Assembly (NCBI GenBank): GCA_001931905.2
Contig: MSJI02000334.1
Location: 1 to 29,816 of the forward strand
Reading direction: 5' to 3'
DNA length: 29,816 nt
Source: Cladosporium sp. IMV 00045
Taxonomy: Eukaryota; Ascomycota; Dothideomycetes; Cladosporiales; Cladosporiaceae
Numbering within the stretch: the stretch's first letter is position 1; each line of letters begins with the position of its first letter. Of the stretch, positions 1-10,243 are shown one piece after another. Both the position numbers and the translations under genes were made by a program. The notes beneath the pieces were generated by a model. It was not told the origin of the DNA and made no database searches. It worked only from the letters and a program-made list of their open reading frames with translations.

Positions 1-1702
1 TGGCGGCGCGGGACATGCTGCGCGGCCGCGAGGGGCGGGAGGCGTTGCGCGCGCGCTCTTCGATCGCGGAGGTGTCGTAGCCCGCGCTCTCGAGGCCGGC
101 TTGCATTTCGCTGAGGTCGACGTTCTTCTTGTTGCGGGGCAGGATGGCTTTGTTCTTGAGGGATTTGCGCTGCTTGTTGGCGTTGCGGATGAGCTGGCGC
201 TTCTCGCGGATCAGATCGGCTTTGTATTTGATGTCGGCCTCGTCGGCGTCGTCAAGCTCCTCGTCTTCCTCGTTGTCGTAGTAGCCTTCCTCCGCCAGGC
301 GGGACTCCTCCTCTTCCAAGGCGGCCAGCTTCGCGTCGATCTCCGGGTCGATGAAGTCGTACACGTTCTTGCCCTCGAAGTACTCCGGGATGCGGTCGTT
401 CTTCCACTCGTCGTTCTCCAGCAGGTATTTGTCGCGGAGGTTGACGTTGAAGACACCGGCGCCGCCCTCTTCCTCCTCGATATCGCGCATGAGCTTGGGC
501 CTGTTCGGGTCGTTCTTGTCGTACTTGACCTTGTCCTTGACGGCGTCGGGGATGAAGGTCTCCCTGGTAACGCCACCAATCGGCTGCGCGACGTGGATTC
601 TCTTGAGGACGTCGCCGAGACGGCCAGTGACGTCTCCAGATGCGTTGGTGCCGGACTTCATCTTAGCCGCGTTCCTCTCAGCAAGCAGACGGTCGCAAGC
701 GGCGTTCCTCACGTTCATGACACCCTCCATGGTCGCGCAAGAAGTCTGGAGCATCTCCACGTTGGCCATGCCCAGCAGCTCCTTCAGCTCGGCCTGGGTG
801 GACTCGTCCAGATCCTCAGGCCTGGTGACATCGATCTTGTTGACGACGATGAAAACCAGCTTGTTGGCAAACAGCGGCTTGATGCTGCGGAACAGGGCCA
901 TCTGAGCGCTGACGCTGTAGCCGCACTGCTCGCTCAAATCCATAAAGTACATGATCGCGCTCCTCAAGTGCGCAATCGCCGTGATGGACTGCATCTCAAT
1001 GGTGTTCATCTCTTCAAGCGGGTGGTCCAGAATACCGGGCGTGTCGATCGCCTGGAAGCGCAGCATCTTGTAGTCGAAGTGGCCCACGAACAAACTCTTG
1101 GTGGTGAAAGCGTAGGGCTGCACGTCGACATCGGCACGCGAGATGTTCTTCAGGAAAGAAGACTTGCCGACGTTGGGGTAGCCGCAGATGAGGAGGGTGC
1201 GGGTGTTGGGGTCGATGGAGGGCAGACGGCCCAAGTGCTGCCTGACCTGGTCGAGGTAGAGGAGAGGGTCCTTCAGCCTCTTGCAGATGGTGGCCATGCG
1301 ACCGAGCGCGGCGCGCTTGAGCTGCTTGCACTGGAAGAGAGACTGGCCATACTTGATCAGACGGACGTAGTCTCTGGCCACCGTCTCGATCAAACTCTTC
1401 GCCGTGTTGCACTGGCCGAGGGCGATGCGGAAGTGGTCGGCGTCGTAGAGGGTGTTGAGCAGATCCTTGTGGAAAGGGTGGATGTCGGCAAGGCGGGGGA
1501 AACCGTCGAGGATGGCGGAGAGCTTCTCGCCGAACGTCTCTGCGGTGTATTTGACCTTGCGCATGTAGAAGGCTCTGATACGGGTGATCTGGAAGCCCGA
1601 GCGAATCTGGGTCGGCAGGCGGCGCTGGGTGCGCGACAGCACGATGTCAAGGAACTCCTGCGACGTCGGCACCGGCGCGATATCCTTCCAGGTCGTCTTC
1701 AT
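1..1702 (-). CDS. NOG1: Nucleolar GTP-binding protein 1, 3' end beyond the window
   Basis: Obg-family GTPase that acts in the nucleolus and nucleus on pre-60S ribosomal particles. The reverse frame starting at the ATG at 1702-1700 stays open to the window edge and gives 567 residues without an intron. Yeast Nog1 has about 650 residues, so roughly the last 80 are missing here. The N-terminus opens [11 protein letters not shown] and has the family's helical region ([29 protein letters not shown]). The G domain follows: G1 GYPNVGKSS at 174-182, G3 DTPG at 220-223, G4 NKID at 288-291. The NOG1 C-terminal block follows, with [23 protein letters not shown] and [11 protein letters not shown], then an acidic stretch and [10 protein letters not shown]. 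The match to yeast Nog1 is strong along the whole length. The next gene upstream, the RING gene, lies on the same strand. Confidence 0.97.
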   Translation of the reverse strand, partial: MKTTWKDIAPVPTSQEFLDIVLSRTQRRLPTQIRSGFQITRIRAFYMRKVKYTAETFGEKLSAILDGFPRLADIHPFHKDLLNTLYDADHFRIALGQCNTAKSLIETVARDYVRLIKYGQSLFQCKQLKRAALGRMATICKRLKDPLLYLDQVRQHLGRLPSIDPNTRTLLICGYPNVGKSSFLKNISRADVDVQPYAFTTKSLFVGHFDYKMLRFQAIDTPGILDHPLEEMNTIEMQSITAIAHLRSAIMYFMDLSEQCGYSVSAQMALFRSIKPLFANKLVFIVVNKIDVTRPEDLDESTQAELKELLGMANVEMLQTSCATMEGVMNVRNAACDRLLAERNAAKMKSGTNASGDVTGRLGDVLKRIHVAQPIGGVTRETFIPDAVKDKVKYDKNDPNRPKLMRDIEEEEGGAGVFNVNLRDKYLLENDEWKNDRIPEYFEGKNVYDFIDPEIDAKLAALEEEESRLAEEGYYDNEEDEELDDADEADIKYKADLIREKRQLIRNANKQRKSLKNKAILPRNKKNVDLSEMQAGLESAGYDTSAIEERARNASRPSRPRSMSRAA

Positions 1703-2459
1703 TTTGGCGGTGTGTGAGTGGATCGTGGGACACCGTCAAAAATGAGGATGATGTTGTGCAAAAGCAACACAGAGTCGGAGTGGAGAGGAGCCAAAAGAGG
1801 CGGCGGAACCTGAAAATGCGCTACGGCCTAGCATCTCGAACTTTTCACCTGCTGAAGGGTCGAATGTTCTTATCGATATCGCACGGGCCAAGTAGGCTCT
1901 CCAAGGGTCAGCCCACTGGCGAAGCATCTATTCTAAAGTCATGCGCATCACGAAATAGATGAAGAAATACATGTACTGGTCTGAAAAGAAAAATGAAAGA
2001 ATTACAATACTCGATTACACGAATGTCTTTGAGCGGTCAATACTAGAAAGAGAGAGAAAACACGCTATGTCCGCCCCCGATGTGAAATATCAGAAAACCC
2101 CCTCCATCCCAACCAAGCACACAGCGGTGCAAGGCAGGCCCAAAAGGAATGACCTGGTAAATAAGATAATAACAGTAAAAAGGTTGGGAAAATCGTCAAT
2201 TCGTCCTGTTTGTTCCATTCCCACCACCCGTGCTTCGCTTCGCTAATGTGTGTCGTCCCACATTGACATACCGACCCCCCCCAACCGGCTTTGAAGATCT
2301 GCCCAGACCGAGACATTCGGGCAGTCGCTTTGCCTTTGTAAACGCCAGACGATTAATAAGGAATATAAAGAAATAGAGCCGGTCTGGCTCGGAGTGTGAG
2401 AATGCCCCCTCGAAAGATTAGGGTGGGTTGTTGTGTGGGGTGCTCTTCTTGAGCTGTTG
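1703..2459. other. Spacer between NOG1 and the RING gene
   Basis: About 760 bases hold the NOG1 promoter and 5' leader together with the 3' untranslated region of the RING gene, since both are transcribed leftwards. The short open frames here have no recognisable content. No tRNA-like fold or AATAAA signal was seen on the relevant strand. A run of eight C lies near 2276. Confidence 0.6.
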
Positions 2460-4920
2460 TTATACTGCTGCCATTTCTGGCGCTGGCTGAGGTGCAGGTA
2501 CTGCGTCGTCTTCGTCGAGACTCTCGGATTCGGTTGAAGCCGCCTTTTCTTTCTCGTTGACGCCTTGTCCGCGACAGAGAGGGCAAGAGTTTCGGCCTTG
2601 GGTTAGCCACTAAGAGATAATTAGTTTTCCGCATGTGAATAAATTGCGTATAAAAGACTCGACTTACGTGATCAATGCACTCCTTGTGGAATAAGTGACC
2701 ACACTTCACCAGTCGCCTCGCCGTCTCCTTCACTTCAAAGTCACATAGACACACCAGACAGCGGTGGCCGAGCTCGAGTAACACGCGATCGGGATCGTTT
2801 TCGCCCTTGGTTTCGGGTGTTACGACTGCTGCGAGTCGTTCCGGGCTGACAACAGTGGCACTCTCACTCTCTTGAGGTGACTCTACCACCACAATTTCGT
2901 AGAGCCCACCAGCAGACTGAACGTCATCTTCGCTGGCGACAGGTGCCTTTGCAGGTCCGAGCAGGGTTGAGAGTAGCATCATGTCCTCATACGTTGGGTT
3001 CTCCGTGAAGAGACTGGGTGTTGTAAGAATGGGGTGATTCTCCGGGTAAGATCCACCAAGCACGTAGATGATCCAACTGCGGCTGTCTCCATTGCGGTCT
3101 TCATTATTGGCGCCCGAATTGCCATCAGTAGCATTGGCTGATGATGTGCGGGAAAGAGAAGGCAGGTTGTCAGGCTCCACCACACCGTTACGACGCGGAT
3201 GGCCAGAGGCGAAGCGGGGGTAGTGAATGTTTGGTGCGGTGTCTGAGCGGCGATGGCCGCGGAAAGTCTCTGGCTCTCGAGGCTGAGAAAGGAGGTTGTC
3301 GCTTGACCGAGTCGAGTGAAGCGATGCAGTCTCCTCTGTATGGCTCGACAGTGGGCTGGCAGCTGATCGGTGCAGTGTGCTGTTGCGGCGAGAATCTGGT
3401 GCAAAATCACGAACGCTATTTGCCACGAAAGACGCAGGCCGTGAATGTGAGGGTGTGCTGTTTCTGCTAGAAATTCGACTGAGCTCGGGACTGGGCGATG
3501 CTGGCGTTGCGGGTGGCGGCCTGGGCTCTGCGTTCGAGGTCGAACTTGCAACACTCCAAGGCCTTTCACGTCTCCTGTCGGGCGACCTGTGGTCTCGCTG
3601 ATCGTCGTATCTGTCGTTGATCCGACTTCTGCCCATGCCAAAACCACCCATGCTGGCTCTTCTTCGATGACGAAAACTGGTGCCATTCTGAGGCGGGCGT
3701 AAGATAGAGTCGATGCTGTCGTGGCCATGAGCACCAAGAGCATGCGCTGGCAGAGGTGACGGGAAGTGACCAAGTGCGTCGATGAACGGAGGGAGCTCAT
3801 CAGAGCCACCGCTAGGACCGGAATTCGAGTTCGGCGATATCGATCGAATCCCAACAATTATGATGGGCACCATACGGTTGTCCGTGCTGCTTGATCCATC
3901 GCCAGATCCTTGCGATTGCGACTCGGCACTGTCTGCTCCTGCATTCGACCCAGATGTCCCAAACCGGAACATCCGGAAGAAGTTCAAAGGCCCGGATTGT
4001 CCACCCTCTCCGCTTTCTTGTCCATCAGCGCCCTGCCGCAAGGCTGATGCAATTCTTCCGTTTTGTAGGGCCCTAAGAAATCCGTCGAAGCTGCCGTCCT
4101 CGCCATTACCACCGACCTCTCCAATTCCAGTTCCACCAGTGAGTCCTCGAGCTTCGCTCAGTGCTTGGTGATCATCGCCCATCAAAGTAGCAGCAGTGGC
4201 AGCTGCAGCCACGCTCAGTAATCTGCTCAGCATAGTAGCCTGATCTTCCGCGCCTGCAGGTCGTCGTAAAGCGTCGGGCGGAGGTGAGCGCCTTCTACGG
4301 AGGGAGGATGTTATGTGCCTGAACGGCCGGTCGGGGCGTAGAGGATTAAAGCGGATGTTGGGTAGGCGGTGTGAGCCGGCGGATCTTGGTGGGTGCTCTG
4401 GATCAAGGAAATCCTGTTCGAAGGTGGAACCGTGATCTATTGACGGCAGCCTGGGCGCATGGTATTCACCGTCTTCACCGTTCACCGAAGGACTCTGAGC
4501 GTATGACTCTCGCTGCTGCATGATGCTCCTCGGACGTGTTTGTCGACTGTTACTGGTAGCCGCATCGTCTCTCCGGAAGATGTTGGATAATGTAGTACGA
4601 GATCTTCGAAGTGCCGATGGCCGTGACGAGCCGGCGTCACTTGACGAGGGAGTTGTGGAAGGCTGTAGAAGGCGTGAGAGTCTGTTGGTGCTGCCTGAGC
4701 GCATAGGCGGCCGGCGCCTAGGCTGTCCACCCAGCAAGCCACCCTCATCTGCACTGTCGCTGGGAGCGGGTGAGTCTTGGTTGCGCGATGAGTCCTGACT
4801 GCGGAGCAAGTTGCCGAGCGAAGAATATCTGCGACGGTGGGCGGAGTTGTCGTCGTTGGCAGCGGGCACAGGAGCCTGATGGTCGCCGCCTCTGAGAGGC
4901 TGTGAAGCGCCCTGACCCAT
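2460..4920 (-). CDS. RING-H2 finger protein with candidate N-myristoylation site, probable E3 ubiquitin ligase
   Basis: Two exons, 4920-2668 and 2609-2460, join across a 58 bp GT-AG intron (2667-2610) to give 800 residues. The unspliced frame runs on to 2353 but loses half the zinc finger. The spliced product has C721, C724, C740, H742, H745, C748, C760 and C763, a complete C3H2C3 RING, with CPLCR completed only by exon 2. RING-H2 domains usually bind an E2 and transfer ubiquitin; the substrate is unknown. The first 700 residues are Ser/Pro/Arg-rich, probably disordered, with a Gly/Ser stretch in the middle. I chose the ATG at 4920 over the in-frame ATG at 4950 because it yields MGQGAS, the consensus for N-terminal myristoylation, which would place the protein on a membrane. 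No transmembrane segment is evident. The gene is divergent from the RRN11-like gene. Confidence 0.85.
2610..2667 (-). other. Intron inside the RING domain
   Basis: On the minus strand the donor is GTAAGT after the codon for H751, and the acceptor is TTAG before TGG for W752; the phase is 0. Splicing restores the last Cys pair of the RING and a stop at 2462-2460. Without splicing the frame continues into unrelated Arg-rich sequence. No branch point was assigned. Confidence 0.85.
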
Positions 4921-6287
4921 GCTTGTAAGTGGGCTATTGCATATCCTCACAGGTGTTGGATACGAGTGTCAACGCGCGCGCGCACCCTCCTCCTCGTAGC
5001 GGCACAAAGGAAGATAGTCGTAGTGTTGCGAGTGTTGCGAGTGAGGGAGTAATAAGAACCAGCGAGAGGGAGTTGTAGAGGCGTAGTATGTGGTAAAGCG
5101 GAGCGGTGGTCGGGCTGAGGGTGTAGCGATAGGCGTTGGCGTAGGTCGACGGAGCAGTCAGCTGTGCATGTGGGCGCGCATGTGCGTCGTGTCGTGTCGT
5201 GTCGAGGCAAGAGGTAAGGAAGGGTGATGAGTAAGAGGGAGAGTGGGCGAGATGAGGCGTGGAGGTAGGGAAGAGAGGTAATGTAGTGAGAGGCGGGTTG
5301 TCTTGGAAGTTGGGTAAGAGAGCAGCAATAATTAGGGTAAGGCAGTGAGGGAGTAGTGAGTGGTTAGCGGTTGATGGATGAGCCGACAAGCCGCTTTCTT
5401 CTCGCGCCCACTCAACTCCAGTCAAGTCACAGTCAGTCGGTCACCAGCACCGCGAGAGCCAGCACCAAGACCAGGAGACGTTTGGTCTAGTTTGCCTGCG
5501 CGCCGCCCGCTTGGGGGGCAGATGGGATGATCACACGTTAAAATGCGCGGATACCTCAGGCGGGAGACTCTGCTAGTATACATAGCACTAATCCTTGTAA
5601 CATCATCATCGACCGTTGACGGCCTCGACCTCGTTAGTGAATGAATCTTTCTCAAATCTGACTGAAACCGCCGACTGGAAGAGGGGTATGTCGTGAGCAA
5701 GCCAGGTTTGATTTTGAGCACCTCCAGACAGATATGTTGAATTCAGGTCTTTCGTGATTCATACTCATATCAGAAGACATCTCCAGGTGCGAGCAAATAC
5801 GCTGTATCGACGGGTGTTCATCGCACCTTCTTTCTCACACCAACTGAGAACACCAGCTCCACATCAGATCTCCACTGCCGGTGATTGGACACATGGTGTG
5901 GCGCCGATTCCTGGGATGATCGACCCGAGACAGTCAATTGGTACCTTAGGCCATCGCTATTTTCAGAACATCCTGGCTATTCTATGATCCCACGAGCCAT
6001 CAACGGCCAAACTCGAAAAAATCAATAATACACATACCAGCATCAGGGAAGACACCACAATTCTCTCAACTCCACGTGGCCTCGCACGAGTGTCGAAAAA
6101 GACTTTCATGCGTTTTCTTCCCGCGGCACGTCGTTCGTTTGTTGGCGCTGCTCATCCGCATCAGATGAAACGCACCAGAGAATAACAGAATCCCTCAATC
6201 CTTAATCACCTACACTACCTGGCCACTCGTCCACCACTAAACCCGTTTCATCCGAGCCCGGTCCGTTTCAACTCCGACACTGCTACC
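4921..6287. promoter_or_regulatory. Divergent promoter region between the RING gene and the RRN11-like gene
   Basis: About 1.37 kb separate the two start codons. The left part is purine-rich on the plus strand (pyrimidine-rich on the RING gene's sense strand) with small direct repeats: AGTGTTGCG twice at 5022-5039 and GTCGT units at 5186-5200. Near the right end, GCTCATCCGC at 6149-6158 contains the reverse complement of GATGAG, the core of the PAC element found upstream of many fungal ribosome-biogenesis genes. That assignment is an inference from a six-base match. No gene is supported here; the minus-strand open frame 4934-5425 is low-complexity leader sequence. Confidence 0.45.
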
Positions 6288-7580
6288 ATGTCTACTTTCG
6301 CCCCAGTATACCGACCCAACAAGAGCCAACAAGCTTTCCTCACGCACGAACAGAAGCGAGAAGCAAAAAAGCGAAAGCGCGAAGACGACGATGAGCAAGA
6401 AAGTGACGGTCTCGGTCACGAACAATCTTCCAGCTCTGATGACCTGACGCCTCGAAAAGCGCGCGGATTCGTGCCGGTGAACAGAACTGACCCTTTTCTT
6501 GTCGCCGGCCTCTCACGCGAGCAGCCGGTTCCGCGGTTTCCATTTCCTCACGCACCCGTCAAATCTTCAGGTCCTCCGAGAAGGTCTTCTCAAGAAGAAC
6601 TCGCCGCTGTGAAGCCGCCGTTGTATGTGGCGAAGACCGAACCCCAGGATCAATCCACCTCCTTGAAGCGAAAACATCTGGACAATCTTACTGTCATATT
6701 ACATCGATGCATGCTCGCCGGAGATTGGGACCGTGCCTCGCGCACTTGGGGCCTCCTGGTTCGCACCGAAGTTGGCGGACAAGAAATCGACGTTCGCCAA
6801 CATGGTCGCTGGGGCATCGGCGCTGAAATTTTGATGCGGCGAGGACATGGCAAGATATCAGAGAATCCCGCCAAAGCCGATAACCCAGGAAGCGACGACG
6901 TATCCATGCATGACGATTTTGATGCACAAAAGGCATCGCCTCAACTTCCAGACGAAGGCTTCAAGTTGGCGCGGGAGTATTACGAGCGTCTGGTCTTGCA
7001 ATATCCATACACCCCTCACAGCCAACATACCGTCAACTCCAGAGTCTTCTATCCCGCCTTGTTCAATGTCTGGGTATACGAGGTACAAGCTCGCTACAAG
7101 CGCCTGCGAGAAGAAGCAGCCAGAGTACGGAGGTCGTCTATTCAGAGTACAGCGAGCGATGTCAGCAATCGCAGCAGGTCGCTTCGGGATTCCAGCGGCC
7201 AGGATCTCACGAGACGTGAGCTCGAAGATGCCCTTCCCATCGCAGACCGCCTCGACCAATTGCTGTTGAGTCCGCCTTACGACGTCAGCGAGCCGCTGCT
7301 GCACCTGCGGAGCATGATGGCGATCTGGCTGTCGGACATCTACGCGTCGCTTGCCAGGGCCCGCTCACACCAGCCAGACGACAGTAGTCTGTCCAGTCCC
7401 ACTACGAATGTTCATGGTGATTATGCTGATCGCGTAGCTACTGAGCAAAATCGACAGAAATCTATCGCGGAGAGGAAGCGTGCAAAGGAACTTTTGGCCA
7501 AAGTAAAGGCACTAGGAAGCGAAACTCCCAGGGATTTGGACCTAGGGTCAATTGAAGCTGAAGGCGACTTATCTGAGTGA
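6288..7580 (+). CDS. RRN11: Probable RNA polymerase I-specific transcription initiation factor Rrn11
   Basis: Single-exon frame of 430 residues whose ATG sits in a good fungal context (GCTACCATGTC). Rrn11 is a subunit of the core factor that recruits RNA polymerase I to the rDNA promoter in the nucleolus. The N-terminus is basic, with a KREAKKRKRED stretch that would serve as a nuclear signal. The recognisable core begins near residue 130 with DNLTVILHRCMLAGDWDRAS and continues through RTWGLLVR and RWGIGAEIL (W175), which matches my memory of the fungal Rrn11 family and its TPR-like helical repeats. A second helical part, AREYYERLVLQYPYTP, follows near residue 228. The rest is helical with Ser-rich linkers. 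The name rests on recalled family motifs and no search was possible; another TPR-type nuclear protein is the alternative. Confidence 0.7.
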   Translation: MSTFAPVYRPNKSQQAFLTHEQKREAKKRKREDDDEQESDGLGHEQSSSSDDLTPRKARGFVPVNRTDPFLVAGLSREQPVPRFPFPHAPVKSSGPPRRSSQEELAAVKPPLYVAKTEPQDQSTSLKRKHLDNLTVILHRCMLAGDWDRASRTWGLLVRTEVGGQEIDVRQHGRWGIGAEILMRRGHGKISENPAKADNPGSDDVSMHDDFDAQKASPQLPDEGFKLAREYYERLVLQYPYTPHSQHTVNSRVFYPALFNVWVYEVQARYKRLREEAARVRRSSIQSTASDVSNRSRSLRDSSGQDLTRRELEDALPIADRLDQLLLSPPYDVSEPLLHLRSMMAIWLSDIYASLARARSHQPDDSSLSSPTTNVHGDYADRVATEQNRQKSIAERKRAKELLAKVKALGSETPRDLDLGSIEAEGDLSE

Positions 7581-7807
7581 ATGACATGTCCATGAGGCAA
7601 TGCAATATGCGATCGTTGCCTTGAGATGTTGAAGAGATCTCGTCACCTTCGTACCAGTAACTTATCTTCCTGGTATAGGTGAATCTTTTTTGGCGCTGGT
7701 CTTCGTTGTGAAGGCTTCCCAGAGATCGCCATAATGCTCTACTTAGAACGAGACTCTCTCCAGCCGTCCACCTAAAGGTACCAACCAACAACCACTTCAT
7801 ATCAGAC

Positions 7808-9149
7808 ATGGCCAGCCGTTACAACATTGCAGACGTCTTGCGTGACAACGCCCACGCCTACCGCGCCTGCATTGAAGGATGGCAAGAGGACGACCACAGA
7901 GCACGCCTATTCTTCGGCAAGACGGTGAGACAGAAACCCAACTATCCACCAGCGATGTATCAAGAAGACATCGAAGACGATCTCCAATTGGACCTTCTCA
8001 GCCGAGTCAAAAATCTGCAAGTCGAAGTCACAACAGGCAACCACCCCTCGTCAGTCTGTGCAGTACAGGACATGCTCTTCGCATTCGTCCACCGCATCCC
8101 CGTCGATCACGTTCTCCGCTCTTTGCAAATCACCATCACCGTCAAGATGCCCAACGACGCCACTTCCAGAAACTTTATCACCGCCGATGTGTGGGACTGT
8201 CCCCAGGACGGGCTCGACATCATCCACGAATATCGTCTCATCGAGCCCGGAGATCTCTCCCGCGCGCACATGATTGCTTTCCTGACAGATCCATTGAAAA
8301 CCATCCGTAACTTGAACAAGGGCAAAAGGCAGAAAGGGATGTGCACTGTCAAATTCCACGGTTCAAGTGGAACGATTCTCGGTGACATCCCCTCGAAGAT
8401 CGCCGAGCTCGTCCGCTGCCACGCGGATGTGAGAGACTATGAAGTCTTCCGGGAGCATTATGCCGCAATGTGTGATTTGATCGACTCGATGAGAACCGCA
8501 ATACCAACCACCAGTCCAAGCAATGAAACCATCGATCTCACGACCACCGAACCTCCCACCCCACTCACACCCCCGAAGTCCACAACCATCGACCTCACAA
8601 ACGAAGACAACACACCCCAACCCGACGAAAAGCCACAGCATCATCACCACCCACCACAGAAACCCTCCACAACTTGCACCAATCCCTCGCCACAGCGCGC
8701 ATCCGCGGCAACTTCCACGATCTACAACAAGCGAAACAAGAACTCATCACCCTGTGTGACAAACTTCTAGAACTCCCCCCAGAACACGACCCGACAGCGC
8801 GGAGCCGGGAGATGAAGTTCATGCATGCAGAGACATGCTCGCGGAGAAGCGCGGGAAGGCCATAGCGCTTTTGCCACAGGAGGAGGAGAGCAATGCCTCT
8901 TTCTACGGGTACGCTGAGACGGACAGGGTGCTTGCTTTGGATGAGAGGGCGAGGAGGGCGAGGAGGATGGAGAAGTTAAAGTTGAAGAAGCAGGAAATGG
9001 AAAAGAGGGCGAAGCTGAGCAAGAAAGATAAGCGCAAAAAAGCAGGCAAAGGCGAAGGCGAAGACGAAGAAAGGGATGACGATCTCGATGACGATGGCTC
9101 TTCACGCCCGCGCAAGAAGATCGAAAGAGGGTGGTATGGCTCGATTTAG
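7808..9149 (+). CDS. Unrecognised protein with two SUMO-interaction-like motifs; reading frame broken twice
   Basis: I do not recognise this family. An ATG at 7808 opens a frame with plausible coding content for about 275 residues, including VCAVQDMLFAFVHRIPVDHV. It carries two IDLT motifs at residues 242-245 and 261-264, the second followed by NED, like SUMO-interaction motifs. Near 8627-8635 sensible coding moves to the next frame (ETLHNLHQSLATARIRGNF, LLELPPEHDPTARSREMKF), and near 8829-8832 it moves again to the frame ending at 9149, a Lys/Arg/Glu-rich coiled-coil-like tail closing with RKKIERGWYGSI. Each change equals one missing base; the first lies at an AAAA run. No acceptable GT-AG intron explains the second, because the gap is too short. 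Sequencing error, a recent mutation or an odd gene model are all possible. If both bases were restored the product would be about 447 residues. Possibly nuclear, given the basic tail. Confidence 0.55.
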
Positions 9150-9543
9150 AACAATTCAGAGGCCCTGCCTGCTCATCGTGCTCCCATTGGGCTCAATATT
9201 GGCAGACGGAATCGATAAAAGCGATGTCAGAGGCGCAACCCTGCGCACCCGCACGTGAACCCCCTTCGCGTCATATGGAATGTAAATCTCTCCCAATGCC
9301 ACCAGATCCAGAAGCTCTCGCAGGAGCTCTGTTGCTCTGGATTCGCCTACTTTTACCTCCCTCTTCCCCCTTTCCAAGAATCCAAAGTCCCGACGATCTC
9401 GAGCTCCCTAAACCGCATACCGGGAAAGACATCGAGGAAGAAGCAAAAAAGAACCGTCATCGAAGACGCATCGAAGAAGCATCGAAGCGTTCCAACCCAA
9501 CCAACCAATCCAACCCTCAGTCAAACCCGTCAGCATCGACAGC
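9150..9543. promoter_or_regulatory. Spacer upstream of the secreted-protein gene
   Basis: About 390 bases hold the 3' end of the preceding gene and the presumed promoter of the small secreted-protein gene. Overlapping open frames in all three plus frames reflect Ser/Pro/Gln-biased composition and have no recognisable content. A pyrimidine-rich stretch lies at 9350-9375 and a CCAACCAACC-type repeat at 9495-9515, close to the start codon. No defined element can be named. Confidence 0.4.
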
Positions 9544-10243
9544 ATGCGTCACAACACAACCCTCTCCCTCCTCATCTCCACCTTGCTCACTCTCACTCTG
9601 TTCCACTCCCTCACAGAAGCTTTCCGCTTCACAGTCTGGCTCGGCGACAAATGCACCATCACAGGCGGGGGCAACGGCACCGGCGGCGGCAGCAGCAGCA
9701 GCAATGGTCGTGGTAAAGTGTCAGATCAGGAGATACTGATTTTTCCTGAGGAGGTCGATGGGGATGATCTTTGTAAGGTACGTACGTACGCATTTCCTCA
9801 AAACAGAGGAAGAAGATCGGAAATGTGCTTTCCCACGAAGCGGATGTATCAGGTTTTATTTGACAATGCCATTTTCTAACGGCTATGATTGCAATGCAGA
9901 GATACGATCTCTACGACTGGGGCCACGACCAATCCCTCCTCGTCCGACCCGAAGAGCAGGATTATGACGATAGTTGTACGTCTTGCAAGCCCCCTAAACG
10001 CACCCTTCTCTCTCCCCCCTCCTCATAGATCAAAAGCCTCAACCACCAGTACCACCAGTACCACCCACCCTCACTAACACTCCCACCCACGCAGACCTAA
10101 CGTTCTACAACTCCCCCGACTGCAGCGGCTCGCCGCTGCTGATCTTCCCTCCCGCGCTAGAGCTGCGCGAAAGGCCCGTGGCGGGCTGTTCGAATTATGC
10201 CGCGGCGGGGATTACGAGGATGTCGTTTCGGAAGATGCAGTGA
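9544..10243 (+). CDS. Small secreted four-cysteine protein, first copy (complete)
   Basis: Three exons, 9544-9777, 9900-9975 and 10095-10243, give 152 residues. Intron 1 begins GTACGT after AAG and ends TGCAG with a CTAAC branch point at 9876-9880. Intron 2 (119 bp) begins GTACGT and ends CGCAG. The N-terminus MRHNTTLSLLISTLLTL is a typical signal peptide, probably cut after A26 (LTEA). The mature part has four Cys at 37, 77, 113 and 135, an NGT sequon at 44-46, a Gly/Ser linker at 41-57, and an acidic middle around DLYDWGHDQ. The C-terminal half (FYNSPDC, GSPLLIFPPALELRERPVAGC) is the most conserved part against the second copy. I recognise no family. Size, secretion signal and paired Cys resemble fungal small secreted or effector-like proteins, but no function follows. 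It is convergent with the transcription factor. Confidence 0.8.

Noticed and set aside
101..1717. A 538-residue open frame on the plus strand
   Set aside because: It lies wholly antisense to NOG1, whose match to the family is unmistakable. GC-rich third positions of NOG1 keep the opposite strand open, and the antisense product is a repetitive Leu/Val/Asp-rich sequence.
4934..5425. A 163-residue minus-strand open frame upstream of the RING gene
   Set aside because: Low-complexity Leu/Ser/Thr/Pro sequence in a pyrimidine-rich leader, overlapping the proposed start region; no domain.
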